64,000 bases of DNA from Cliona cf. orientalis (Eukaryota > Porifera > Demospongiae > Clionaida > Clionaidae). The DNA lies in NCBI GenBank assembly GCA_963930775.1, contig OZ005691.1:10909000-10972999 (forward strand), in the 5' to 3' direction. This document shows positions 41,601-54,639 of the stretch, in pieces. Both the position numbers and the translations under genes were made by a program. The number at the start of each line of letters is the position of its first letter. Position 1 is the first letter of the stretch. The notes below the pieces were generated by a model that saw nothing but the letters and a program-made list of their open reading frames with translations, searched no databases and was not told the DNA's origin.

Positions 41601-42978
41601 GGCAAGTGGAAACGGAGGAAATGGAAAGCTGAAACGGAAACTGAAGCGGAAAGCGGAAATGGAAAAGCTGAAAAACGGTAGTGGTCGTCAGAAATATAAA
41701 CGGTATTGAGCATGCATTGAGCTAGTATCTTTGATATCTGGCCATGCATAATGAAGGTTGGTGTATTATTCATTCCCAGCAGCTAGTGTGAAGACATTGT
41801 ATTAAAAATATCATTAATGTATTGTTGGTGATAATCGTTGTCTGAGGGCCATGATAATAGTAACTGCAATTGTAGCAAAAATTTAATTAATGTTACTACT
41901 AGCCTAGGGGCCTGGCGACCAGTGGCGGGTGTAGAGGCTGGACAGTGGGGGGGCCTAGACCTGTTAGGAGTGTTAGGAGTAAGACTGTGCACGCTTGCGC
42001 ACATGCGAATTTTGCCATATCCATTTTTATACAAATTTTGCTGCCCAAATTACTGTAAATAGACTAGTTAGTACATGTCAGTAAGATTTTTAGACACAAA
42101 CTTCCAATAATTAAACAATAGATTTTTCTTTAAAGCTGCAAATGACGTGGATGCATGGTATCAAATCAAATCAAAAGACCAGTACAGTGATGATCAGGAT
42201 CATCTGGGGGGCACAGGCCCCCCCTGGCCCCCTCCTGGGCCCGCCACTGCTGGCGACAAGGCTATGTTACTACTGGACTCCTATAGTGATATCAGGGTCA
42301 CTGATTCAGTAAGTGCTCTACTGATATCAAGTTGTGATTGTAGAGTACAGCTACTTTGTGAGCCCTCAGGCTCATCAATAGTTATTGTACCAATTAAGCC
42401 TGAAGTAGTTAGACTAGTAGCTATTGGCTACAGTGTGATTCTTTACTCGATAGCTAGTTTACTGCTTAGCATGGTAATAAATTTAAATTGAATAATAATA
42501 GCAGATTTTGAGCCACTTTTGACCTTGAACAAGGATCATAATCACCTCTCAGCCACTGAGTACTGATATTTAGTTTGTCACTCTGGACTTCTACCGCCTG
42601 GTCTATAACATAGCATTCAGCATCTTGTACTCTGGCCCAGAGTCTGGGTGCCATACTGCATGGAATCTTCCTGTGTTTGTATAGTCACTATTCACCCATA
42701 GGAGGTGGTGTGCTGTTGCTAGCAGCCAACAGTGAACTAGACCTCTATCTCTCGTCACTATTAGTACTGGTATAACCAAATTCTCAAGCTTAGGTTGAGC
42801 CAGGAATCTTGTATCCAGCTGTCAGGCTATGCTGACAGATGTCGAGAGAAAGATGCCATTAACGCAACGAATGCTGACGACCATTTCCCAATTTCAGCTT
42901 TTCCGTTTCCGATTTCCGCTTCAGTTTTCTGTTTCAGCTTTCCGTTTCCGTTTTCCATTTCCTCCGTTTCCACTTGCC
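41601..42978. mobile_element. 1.4-kb TIR element inserted in a (CT)n tract
   Basis: GGCAAGTGGAAACGGAGGAA at the left is mirrored by the right end (42885-42978, reversed) through about 95 bp of GGAAA-rich arms. (TC)n lies on both outer sides, so it split a CT microsatellite of the repeat array. It encloses the hAT element 41920-42249. An ORF (42147-42491) runs across the hAT border and is not credible as a gene. Confidence 0.7.
41920..42249. mobile_element. hAT-type 330-bp element, CTGGCGAC duplication
   Basis: CAGTGGCGGGTGTAGAG at the left and GGGCCCGCCACTG at the right are inverted. CTGGCGAC is duplicated perfectly at 41912-41919 and 42250-42257. It is nested in the 41601-42978 element. Confidence 0.85.
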
Positions 42979-42985
42979 CCCCCCT

Positions 42986-43027
<42 letters not shown>

Positions 43028-43889
43028 CATACTCTCTCTCTCTCATGCTTCAGTTGTTCTCATACTTTGTATCTATTTCCTGGTTTCACCCTCCATTCGC
43101 TTTAGATTCCTCTCGCTCTCCGGTTAAATTAAGGAACCACATGATGTATCCTCATCTTTGTGCTGGAGGATGATGTCATCGATATTGACAATGGTATGAA
43201 TGAACTGATATTTTGGAGATGTATGTAAGAATCATTTTTACAAATACTTTTTTCTGTGAGATGAAACTCATTATGTGTCTATCTCATTTTCTCCATCTGT
43301 CATACTTAACTCTACACTTTTTATTTCCTTGATTATGCTAATCCAACCAATTAATTTATTCCTAGATTTTCTGTCGCATCTGCGTGTAATAGTAAGGAAC
43401 CATACTAGGAACCACTACAATTTTTACACTTCTTGCAATCAATATTAAATTCTTTGCACTAGATTTATCGTTTCTTGTGTGGACATTCTAACTTATTGAA
43501 AGTCTACGTAATTTTCTATGTTTCATTGTAAGGAACCATTTAAGGAACTATCCCTTTACTATCCGTAAGTAAAGATCAGATTATAATATTATCTTACTTC
43601 TCTCTCGTCTCCCTCTATCTCACACGTAGTTTGTTGAGAAACTACGGGCATTTCTTTGTTTTATTGTAAGGGACCATTCAAAGAACTATCCCTTTACTAT
43701 CCATAACTAAAGATCAAATTATATTATCTTATCTCTCTCTCATCTCCCTCTATCTCACATGTAGTTTGTTGAGAAACTACGGGCATTTCTTGTCTTATTG
43801 TAAGGGACCATCGATTCAGAAGGAACTATCGTTTTACTATCCATAGGTAAGAATCAGAGTACATGTGTATATCATACCTCTCTCTTGTT

Positions 43890-44072
<183 letters not shown>

Positions 44073-44301
44073 AATTGTTCTCATACTTTGTATCTATTTC
44101 CTGGTTTCACCCTCCATTCGCTTTAGATTCCTCTCACTCTGCGCTTCTTCCCTTGCTCCTCACCGATTAAATTAAGGAACTTCATGATGTATCCTCGTCT
44201 TTGTGGAGGAGGGTGATGTCATCGATATTGACAATGGTATGAATGAACTGATTTTGGAGATGTATGTAAGAATCATACTAACAAATACTTTTCTCTGTTA
44301 G

Positions 44302-44790
44302 ACAAGTATGTTTGATGTCACAATCATGCGATAGTGTGACAGAACACTACTAACAGCATGCTATAGTACAATCGAGTGCCAGTTCGTACAGCGCGCATGC
44401 GCAGATGAAGACCACACCCCTCACTGCAGGTCAAGAGTAGCTGATCAAACTCACCATGTAATGGCGACGTTCTCACTCAGCTTGAACGTCGAATCTATCA
44501 CCAGACCATAACAAAGAGCACACATAGCCTCTCCCTTCGCTCGAGGCTCGGTGGCCTGCCGAGCAGGCCTGTCGAAACACGCAGCGCTTGCGCCGCTCAC
44601 TCGAGCTCGAGAATGCATCTCTATGGGCCCTAGGCCCTGGCAACCTCGTTTGTGCACAAGGCACAACAATTCTGACCGATCGTGAGTCTTCTGAACTTGT
44701 AGGAGAGCGCATCTTTTATGCCCTCCAGGTTAGGACACGGACTATATAAGAAAATTGTCGCTCTGAAAAATATTTTTCATTGTATATATA
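44302..44790 (-). mobile_element. Dispersed 490-bp repeat (family member 2)
   Basis: This is a near-identical copy of 48134-48620 and a more diverged copy of 34581-35070. It interrupts one unit of the CT array after CTTTTCTCTGTTAG, which is otherwise followed by the AAACT-type continuation of the unit. Confidence 0.65.
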
Positions 44791-44929
44791 TAATAAAAGT
44801 TATTGTGTGTCTATCTCATATTCTCTATTTTTAGCCGTACACCTTTTTTCGCTCATTTCCATAATTATGCTAATCCGACCCATTTTATTCCTTGATTCTC
44901 TGTTGCATCTGTATGTTCTAGTACCGAGA

Positions 44930-45220
44930 TTTGCAAGATGGTTGAGAAATAATTGAAACTTACGCATGCGCAGAACACGTGGTATTGAGTTCGTTGTTCA
45001 AACATAGACCGAAGTTTGTGAAACAGACAAGCGTTGCTATAATCATGATTATTATATCGGCCATATCTAGGTTGTGCGCAAGATAAAGCCACACAGCTCG
45101 CCATCAAAGGTCGGTGGATAAGGTTCTTGGCATGTTCGAACAACGAACTCAATACCGCGTGTTCTGCGCATGCGTGAGTTTCAAAAAAATGTTTTTTCTC
45201 AACCAACCTACAATCTTCAA
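44930..45220. mobile_element. MITE with about 75-bp imperfect TIRs
   Basis: Arms carrying ACGCATGCGCAGAACACG and GTATTGAGTTCGTTGTTC occur in both orientations at the two ends. It interrupts the array unit between GCATCTGTATGT and AAGGAACCATACTAGG, where other units read through with AATAGT. Confidence 0.7.
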
Positions 45221-47733
45221 TAAGGAACCATACTAGGAACCACTGCCATTTTTACACTTCTTGCAATCAATATTAAATTCTTTGCACTAGATTTATTGTT
45301 TCTTTTGTGGACATTCTGACTTACTGAGAAACTACGTAAATTTTTGTGTTTCATTGTAAGGAACCATTCAAGGAACTATCCCTTTACTATCCGTAAATAA
45401 GGATCAGATTATAGTGCTCAAATTAATGGTCAGACATCGGACATTTTCCGGTCAATTTTTAACTATGTCAGACCATTATCAACTTAGGCTGACATAATGT
45501 CCTGTCAAATTAACTCTCACCTGATTGTATGCCTGCACTGCACTATACTGGACTCTAGTACAGTCAGCTGATTGTATGTATATGGCATGCAGACTATTGC
45601 CACGTGTACAGTATTTGTGAGGTTTCAAGGCACCTGATTGTATGCATGCAGACTACTGCCAAGTGTACAGTATTTATGAGGTTTGATTGTATGCATGCAC
45701 TCTAACTGTAGACTATTGCCATTTGTACAGTACTGCAGTAGTATTACTATTTTAGTGATGTACAGAAAGAGAAGTTCTGAAGAGACAGATGCTGGTACTT
45801 CCAGCACTAGTGAGGACTTTGATAAGCCACCCTGGAAAAAGTGACTGTCAGTTAGTCTGATCATTTATTGTGGATGTCAGTCCATTTTGATATGGAAAGA
45901 CATTGTGTCCTTGCACTTTCAAAAATTACTTGGAGCACTGGATTATATATCTTACCTCTCTCTCTCGTCTCCCTCTATCTCACAGTCTCTCTTGTCTCCC
46001 CACATCCCCCCCCTCTCTTTCTCTCTCTCTCCCTCTCTCTCTCTCACTCTCTCTCTCTCTCATGCTTCAGTTGTGCTCATACTTTGTATCTATCCCCGGA
46101 TTTCCCCCTAAATTCTCTTTAGGCTTCTTCCCTTGCTCCTTACCAATTAAATAAAGGAACCACATGATGTATCCTCGTCTTTGTGCAGGAGGGTGACGTC
46201 ATCGATATTGACAATGGTATGAATGAACTAATATTTTGGAGATGTATGTAAGAATCATAATTACAAATACTTTTTTCTGTGAGATGAAACTCATTATGTC
46301 TCTATCTCATTTTCTCTATCTGTCATACTTAGCCCCACACCTTTTATTTTTCTCTCATTTCCATTATTATGCTAATCCAACCCATTTTATTCCTAGATTT
46401 CCTGTCGCATCTGCGTGTAATAGTAAGGAACCATACTAGGAACCACTACAATGTTTACACTTCTTGCAATCAATAATAAATTCTTTGCACTAGATTTATC
46501 GTTTCTTGTGTGGACATTCTAACTTATTGAAAGTCTACGTAAATTTCTGTGTTTCATTGTAAGGAACCATACAAGGAACTATCCCTTTACTATCCGTAAA
46601 TAAAGATCAGATTATAATAATGGCTTACCTCTCTCTCGTCTCCCTCTATCTCACACGTAGTTTGTTGAGAAACTACGTAAATTTCTGTGTTTCATTGTAA
46701 GGAACCATACAAGGAACTATCCCTTTACTATCCGTAAATAAAGATCAGATTATATATCTTACCTCTCTCTCTCGTCTCCCTCTATCTCACAGTCTCTCTT
46801 GTCTCCCCACATCCCCCCCTCTCTTTCTCTCTCTCCCTCTCTCTCTCTCTCTCACTCTCTCTCTCTCTCTCATGCTTCAGTTGTGCTCATACTTTGTATC
46901 TATCCCCTGATTTTCCCCCTAAATTCTCTTTAGGCTTCTTCCCTTGCTCCTTACCAATTAAATAAAGGAACCACATGATGTATCCTCGTCTTTGTGCAGG
47001 AGGGTGACGTCATCGATATTGACAATGGTATGAATGAACTAATATTTTGGAGATGTATGTAAGAATCATAATTACAAATACTTTTTTCTGTGAGATGAAA
47101 CTCATTATGTCTCTATCTCATTTTCTCTATCTGTCATACTTAGCTCCACACCTTTTATTTTTCTCTCATTTCCATTATTATGCTAATCCGACCCATTTTA
47201 TTCCTAGATTTTCTGTCGCATCTGCGTGTAATAGTAAGGAACCATACTAGGAACCACTACAATTATTACACTTCTTGCAATCAATATTAAATTCTTTGCA
47301 CTAGATTTATCGTTTCTTGTGTGGACATTCTAACTTATTGAAAGTCTACGTAATTTTCTGTGCTTCACTGTAAGGAACCATTTAAGGAACTATCCCTTTA
47401 CTATCCGTAAAGATCAGATTATAATAATGTCTTACTTCTCTCTCGTCTCCCTCTATCTCACACGTAGTTTGTTGAGAAACTACGGGCATTTCTTTGTTTT
47501 ATTGTAAGGGACCATTCAAAGAACTATCCCTTTACTATCCATAACTAAAGATCAAATTATATTATCTTATCTCTCTCTCGTCTCCCTCTATCTCAAATGT
47601 AGTTTGTTGAGAAACTATGGGCATTTCTTATCTTATTGTAAGGGACCATTGATTCAGAAGGAACTATCGTTTTACTATCCATAGGTAAGAATCAGAGTAC
47701 ATGTGTATATCATACCTCTCTCTTGTTTCTATC

Positions 47734-47874
<141 letters not shown>

Positions 47875-48133
47875 CTCTCTCGCTCTCTCTCTCTCTCATA
47901 CTTCAACTGTTCTCATACTTTGTATCTATTTCCTGGTTTCACCCTCCATTCGCTTTAGATTCCTCTCGCTCTGCGCTTCTTCCCTTGCTCCTCACCGATT
48001 AAATTAAGGAACCTCATGATGTATCCTCGTCTTTGTGCAGGAGGGTGATGTCATTGATATTGACAATGGTATGAATGAACTGATTTTGGAGATGTATGTA
48101 AGAATCATACTAACAAATACTTTTCTCTGTTAG

Positions 48134-48620
48134 ACAAGTATGTTTGATATCACAATCTTGGGATAATGTGACAGAACACTACTAACAGCATGCTATAGTA
48201 CAATCGAGTGCCAGTTCGTACAGCGCGCATGCGCAGATGAAGACCACACCCCTCACTGCAGGCCAAGAGTAGCTGATCAAACTCACCATGTAATGGCGAC
48301 GTTCTCACTCAGCTAGAACGTCGAATCTACCACCAGACCATAACAAAGAGCACACATAGCCTCTCCCTTCGCTCGAGGCTCGGTGGCCTGCCGAGCAGGC
48401 CTATCGAAACGCGCTGCGCTTGCGCCGCTTGCTCGAGCTCGAGAATGCATCTCTATGGGCCCTAGGCCCTGGCAACCTCGTTTGTGCACACGGCACAACA
48501 ATTCTGACCAATCGATAGTCTTCTGAACTTGTAGGAGAGCGCATCTTTTATGCCCTCCATGTTAGGACACGGACTATATAAGAAAATTGTCGCTCTTAAA
48601 AATATTTTTCGTTGTATATA
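48134..48620 (-). mobile_element. Dispersed 490-bp repeat (family member 3)
   Basis: It lies at the same position within its array unit as the copy at 44302-44790, so these two units were probably copied together after the insertion. Confidence 0.65.
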
Positions 48621-48749
48621 TATAATAAAACTTATTGTGTGTCTATCTCATTTTCTCTATTTTTAGCCGTACACCTTTTTTCACTCATTTCCATAATTAT
48701 GCTAATCCGACCCATTTTATTCCTTGATTTTCTGTTGCATCTGTATGTA

Positions 48750-49307
48750 CCGTATCCTCCCGAAAATAAGCCCCCTTCGAAAATAAGCCCCCTCCCCTCT
48801 TTGACCTTCAAGTTCTTGCACAGGTATGTTTGCCTCGATTATAAGCCCCCCTCCCACCAAGTAGATAGACTGCACATATACACACGCGCAAGCACGTACG
48901 TACGTAACCCCGCCCTTCAATTGACTACGAGTACAAAGATGGTGCTGGCTTCTAAAAAAGCCTGTTTTGAAGTCATTCTGTTATGATGGCACTTCTAGCT
49001 TGGCGAAGACACTTACGATCCGGTCAAGATGCTTTTACTTTCCTCTAAAGACGTATACACACGGAACAGCAAGTCCTTTTCCCACCGCCGATCCTCGTGT
49101 TGCCATCTACTTGACAGGTCATCTCGCTGCCGCTCTTTTGGAGAAAAGATAAGCAAACTCTGGATATTTCACACGGTACGTGACCAACGATGGTGGCTAA
49201 CGGGGGCTTATATTCGAGGGGAAGTGCATATTCGAAAATAAGCCCCCTCCCCAGTCTAGGTCATGTCTACTGCTGAAAAAGGGGGGCTTATTTTTGGGAG
49301 GATACGG
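48750..49307. mobile_element. 558-bp TA-target element with CCGTATCCTCCC ends
   Basis: CCGTATCCTCCCGAAAATAA at the left and GGGAGGATACGG at the right are inverted, flanked by TA (48748-48749 and 49308-49309). AAATAAGCCCCC is repeated several times in both orientations near the ends. It splits an array unit. No transposase. Confidence 0.85.
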
Positions 49308-50465
49308 TACTAGTAAGGAACCATGCTAGGAACCACTGCCATTTTTACACTTCTTGCAACCAATATTAAATTCTTTGCACTAGATTTATTGTTTCTTTTG
49401 TGGGCATTCTGACTTACTGAGAAACTACGTAAATTTCTGTGTTTCATTGTAAGGAACCATTCAAGGAATTATCCCTTTACTATCCGTAAATAAGGATCAG
49501 ACTATATATCTTACCTCTCTCTCTCGTCTCCCTCTATCTCACAGTCTCTCTTGTCTCCCCACATCCCCCTCTCTCTTTCTCTCTCTCACTCTCTCTCTCT
49601 CTCTCTCTCATGCTTCAGTTGTGCTCATACTTTGTATCTATCCCCTGATTTCCCCCCTAAATTCTCTTTCGGCTTCTTCCCTTGCTCCTCACCGATTAAA
49701 TTAAGGAACCACATGATGTATCCTCATCTTTGTGCAGGAGGGTGATGTCATCGATATAGACAATGGTATGAATGAACTAATATTTTGGAGATATATGTAA
49801 GAATCATAATTACAAATACTTTTTTCTGTGAGATGAAACTCATTATGTGTCTATCTCATTTTCTCTATCTGTCATACTTAGCCCCACTCCTTTTATTTTT
49901 CTCTCATTTCCATTATTATGCTAATCCAACCCATTTTATTCCTAGATTTCCTGTCGCATCTGCGTGTAATAGTAAGGAACCATACTAGGAACCACTACAA
50001 TTTTTACACTTCTTGCAATCAATAATAAATTCTTTGCACTAGATTTATCGTTTCTTGTGTGGACATTCTAACTTATTGAAAGTCTACGTAATTTTCTGTG
50101 TTTCATTGTAAGGAACCATTTAAGGAACTATCCCTTTACTATCCGTAAGTAAAGATCAGATTATCTTACCTCTCTCTCGTCTCCCTCTATCTCACACATA
50201 ATTTGTTGAGAAACTACGGGCATTTCTTTGTTTTTATTGTAAGGGACCATTCAAAGAACTATCCCTTTGCTATCCGTAAGTAAATATCAAATTATATTAT
50301 CTTATCTCTCTCTCGTCTCCCTCTATCTCACATGTAATTTGTTGAGAAACTACAGGCATTTCTTGTCTTATTGTAAGGGACCATTGATTCAGAAGGAACT
50401 ATCGCTTTACTATCCATAGGTAAGGATCAGACTACATGTATATATCATACCTCTCTCTTGTCCTC

Positions 50466-50537
<72 letters not shown>

Positions 50538-51407
50538 GCTTCAGTTGTTCTCATACTTTGTATCTATTTCCTGGTTTCACCCTCCATTCGCTTTAGATTC
50601 CTCTCGCTCTACACTTCTTCCCTTGCTCCTCACCGATTAAATTAAGGAACCACATGATGTATCCTCATCTTTGTGCAGGAGGGTGATGTCATCGATATAG
50701 ACAATGGTATGAATGAACTAATATTTTGGAGATATATGTAAGAATCATAATTACAAATACTTTTTTTCTGTGAGATGAAACTCATTATGTGTCTATCTCA
50801 TTTTCTCTATCTGTCATACTTAGCCCCACTCCTTTTATTTTTCTCTCATTTCCATTATTATGCTAATCCAACCCATTTTATTCCTAGATTTCCTGTCGCA
50901 TCTGCGTGTAATAGTAAGGAACCATACTAGGAACCACTACAATTTTTACACTTCTTGCAATCAATAATAAATTCTTTGCACTAGATTTATCGTTTCTTGT
51001 GTGGACATTCTAACTTATTGAAAGTCTACGTAATTTTCTGTGTTTCATTGTAAGGAACCATTTAAGGAACTATCCCTTAACTATCCGTAAGTAAAGATCA
51101 GATTATCTTACCTCTCTCTCGTCTCCCTCTATCTCACACATAATTTGTTGAGAAACTACGGGCATTTCTTTGTTTTTATTGTAAGGGACCATTCAAAGAA
51201 CTATCCCTTTGCTATTCGTAAGTAAATATCAAATTATATTATCTTATCTCTCTCTCGTCTCCCTCTATCTCACATGTAATTTGTTGAGAAACTACAGGCA
51301 TTTCTTGTCTTATTGTAAGGGACCATTGATTCAGAAGGAACTATCGCTTTACTATCCATAGGTAAGGATCAGACTACATGTATATATCATACCTCTCTCT
51401 TGTCCTC

Positions 51408-51489
<82 letters not shown>

Positions 51490-51916
51490 GCTTCAGTTGT
51501 TCTCATACTTTGTATCTATTTCCTGGTTTCACCCTCCATTCGCTTTAGATTCCTCTCGCTCTACGCTTCTTCCCTTGCTCCTCACCGATTAAATTAAGGA
51601 ACCACATGATGTATCCTCGTCTTTGTGCAGGTGAGTAATGTCATCAATATTGACAATGGTATGAATGAACTGATATTTTGGAGATGTATGTAAGAATCAT
51701 ATTTACAAATACTTTTTTCTGTGAGATGAAACTCATTATGTCTCTGTCTCATTTTCTCTATCCCTCTCTCGTCTCCCTCTATCTCACATGTAGTTTGTTG
51801 AGAAACTACGGGTATTTCTTGTCTTATTGTAAGGGACCATTGATTCAGAAGGAACTATCGTTTTACTATCCATAGGTAAGGATCAGACTACATGTGTATA
51901 TTATATCTCTCTCTTG

Positions 51917-51950
<34 letters not shown>

Positions 51951-51954
<4 letters not shown>

Positions 51955-53371
51955 CAACCTCAAACATTCATTGATTTGCATGAGGGTTTCATACAAGGAG
52001 AGGGCCAACATGATTAGCTATTATATGGCACACAAAAAAAATCTCCTAGTACAAAAAACTTGTAAGTTTGGTGACTGAGTGAAGACAAAATTTAATAATG
52101 GACATACATACTAATAATATTATGAAACGTGTAGTATGAGAGGGAGAGACAGAACATGTTCACAGAGTACTTTGGTGGTTGCGGCAGGTCCAGATTTGAA
52201 AGGACCCCTTGATTGCTAGTTTTGATACCGACAATAATAAGTCATTTAATTTTTTTTGGGTAGCCCCAACCACTTCTCTTAGACGACGGAAACTCTCATA
52301 AATTACAAACCCCGCGAGCCAATCTCGAGTGTGATGAGGTCCACGACGAAGTCATTCTCCTCCACTTCTTCAACAAGTTAGTGTGTTTGGCTTCTTTTCT
52401 CTTTTGCGCATCCTTTAAAACAAACAATTAGTTCGACAATGATAGCCTTTTGGCTAGACAGCTATAGGCCACCAGATCTGGTCGCAAGTCTGTGAAAGCC
52501 AAACTGGTTGGGAATTGGTACTGCTCTGCCAGATCAGCAACAACCACAACGTCCTCTGAGACTTGTTGCTTCATGAATTCTTCGATGATCTGCAGAATCT
52601 GATCATGTCTGGTGTTATATCTCCGCAGTTCCAGGGTTACCTTACAATTATTAAGGATATGGCATAGTGTCTGTCATTCCCCACATAACTTGCACACTGC
52701 TGACAAGTGCTCATTCTTTCTCCTTAGGGCCAGATTGGCGTTATGGGGCAGGGTGTCACTTGAAGCGTTCAGTGCAAACTTCATTTATGCAGATGGCAGG
52801 GATTGGCATGCCTTTGCCCAAATCGTAGCTGCATTAGTATCCACCAGCTTGAAGAGCTTGCCCTGGGTTGGTAGTGAAAGGCTATGTTCCAATCGTTTGC
52901 TATTTACATTGCTTACCACTACACGTTTAGCTTTTCTGGACACCACTTTGCACGGGGCCCCTGGATCTGAGGCAAAAGCCTCTTGTGCAACAGTATAAGG
53001 ATGGAATTTAGCTCGTTTTTGGTTTGTCTCCTTCTTGAGGCTCTCTCTCACTGCATGATTAACTCCTCTGTCCAGAGATGTAATCAGGAGGCTTGCTTTT
53101 CCAACCTGAAGCTTCTGGTAGAGTGTGGATGGCAAGGATAGATTAAGGCCACCAAGATTTGTGGCAAAAACAATCTGGCTGGGTCAGCTGATTTCGCAAA
53201 TCCAGCCCATTTCTTAAGGAAACGAGTAGTTACTGCATCCAAGGTCTTCTCTATCCAGGAGACAGGGAAATCAAAAATGGTCAGATCCCATGAGAGCCTT
53301 GGGCATATTCCCAGACGGTAAAATTTAAGCTTTTGTTTCCTCGTTACTAGGATTTCGTCTACTTGTGTTGG

Positions 53372-53373
<2 letters not shown>
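51951..53373 (-). pseudogene. 3' part of a LINE (non-LTR retrotransposon) ORF
   Basis: The minus strand reads RKQKLKFYRLGICPRLSWDL and WIEKTLDAVTTRFLKKWAGF, then after a frame change GGLNLSLPSTLYQKLQ and GKASLLITSLDRGVN. Further on come VCKLCGD and a C/H-rich CHILNNC stretch, and finally TDLRPDLVAYS. This is the region behind the reverse transcriptase, with a Cys-His knuckle and a conserved tail domain, as in many invertebrate LINEs. Stops (near 52785 and 52676) and the frameshift show it is dead. The fragment splits a CT tract of the array (51923-51950 | 53374-53412). Confidence 0.75.
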
Positions 53374-53414
<41 letters not shown>

Positions 53415-53996
53415 GCTTCAGTTGTTCTCATACTTTGTATCTATTTCCTGGTTTTACCCTTCATTCACTTTAGATTCCTCTCGCTCTGTGCTTCTTCCCT
53501 TGCTTCTCACCGATTAAATTAAGGAACCACATGATGTATCCTCATCTGCGTGCAGGAGTGTGATGTCATCGATATTGACAATGGTATGAATGAACTGATT
53601 TTGGAGATGTATGTAAGAATCATATTTACAAATACTTTTCTCTGTTAGATAAAACTTATTGTGTGTCTATCTCATTTTCTCTATTTAGCTTTACACCTTT
53701 CTTCTCTCATTTCCATAATTATGCTAATCCGACCCATTTTATTCCTTGATTTTCTGTCGCATATGCATGTAATAGTAAGGAACCATACTAGGAACCATTG
53801 CCATTTTTACACTTTTTGCAACCAATATTAAATCTTTGCACTAGGTTGATCGTTTCTTGCGTGGACATCTACTGTAACTTACTGAGAAATACGTGCATTT
53901 CTTTGTCTCATTGTAAGGGAGCATTCAAGGAACTATCATTCTACTATCAATAGGTAAGGATCAGACTACATGTGTATATCATACCTCGATCTCTCT

Positions 53997-54032
<36 letters not shown>

Positions 54033-54639
54033 CCCCCCTCTCTCTCTCACTCTCTCTCTCTCTCATGCTTCAGTTGTGCTCATACTTCGTACCTATTTCC
54101 TGGTTTCCCCCTCTATTCGCTTTAGATTCCTCTCTGTGCTTCTTATCTTGCCCCTAAGGAACCACATGATGTATCCTCATCTGCGTGCAGGAGTGTGATG
54201 TCATCGGTAGTGACAATGGTGTGAATGAACTGTCATTCTGGAGATGCATGTAAGAATCATATTTAAAAATACTTTCTCTGTGAGATGAAACTCATTGTGT
54301 GTCTATCTCATTTTCCCTATCTGTCATTTTTAGCTTTACACCTTTTTTTTCATTTCCATAATTATGCTAATCCGACCCATTTTATTCCTGATTTTCTGTT
54401 GCATTTGCATGTAATAGTAAGGAACCATACTAGGAACCATTGCCATTTTTACACTTCTTGCAACCAATACTAAATTCTTTGCACTAGGTTGATCGTTTCT
54501 TGTGTGGACATCTTACTTGCATTTCTTTGTCCCATTGTAAGGGACCATTCAAGGAACTATCGTTCTACTATCCATAGGTAAGGTTCACACTACTTGTGTA
54601 TATCATACCTCTCTCTTATCTCATACTCTTTCTCTCTGT

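Noticed and set aside
42147..42491. 114-codon ORF reading LLCEPSGSSIVIVPIKPEVV
   Set aside because: It crosses the right border and target duplication of the hAT element at 42249, so it is not an inherited gene; the part beyond the border is unrecognised.
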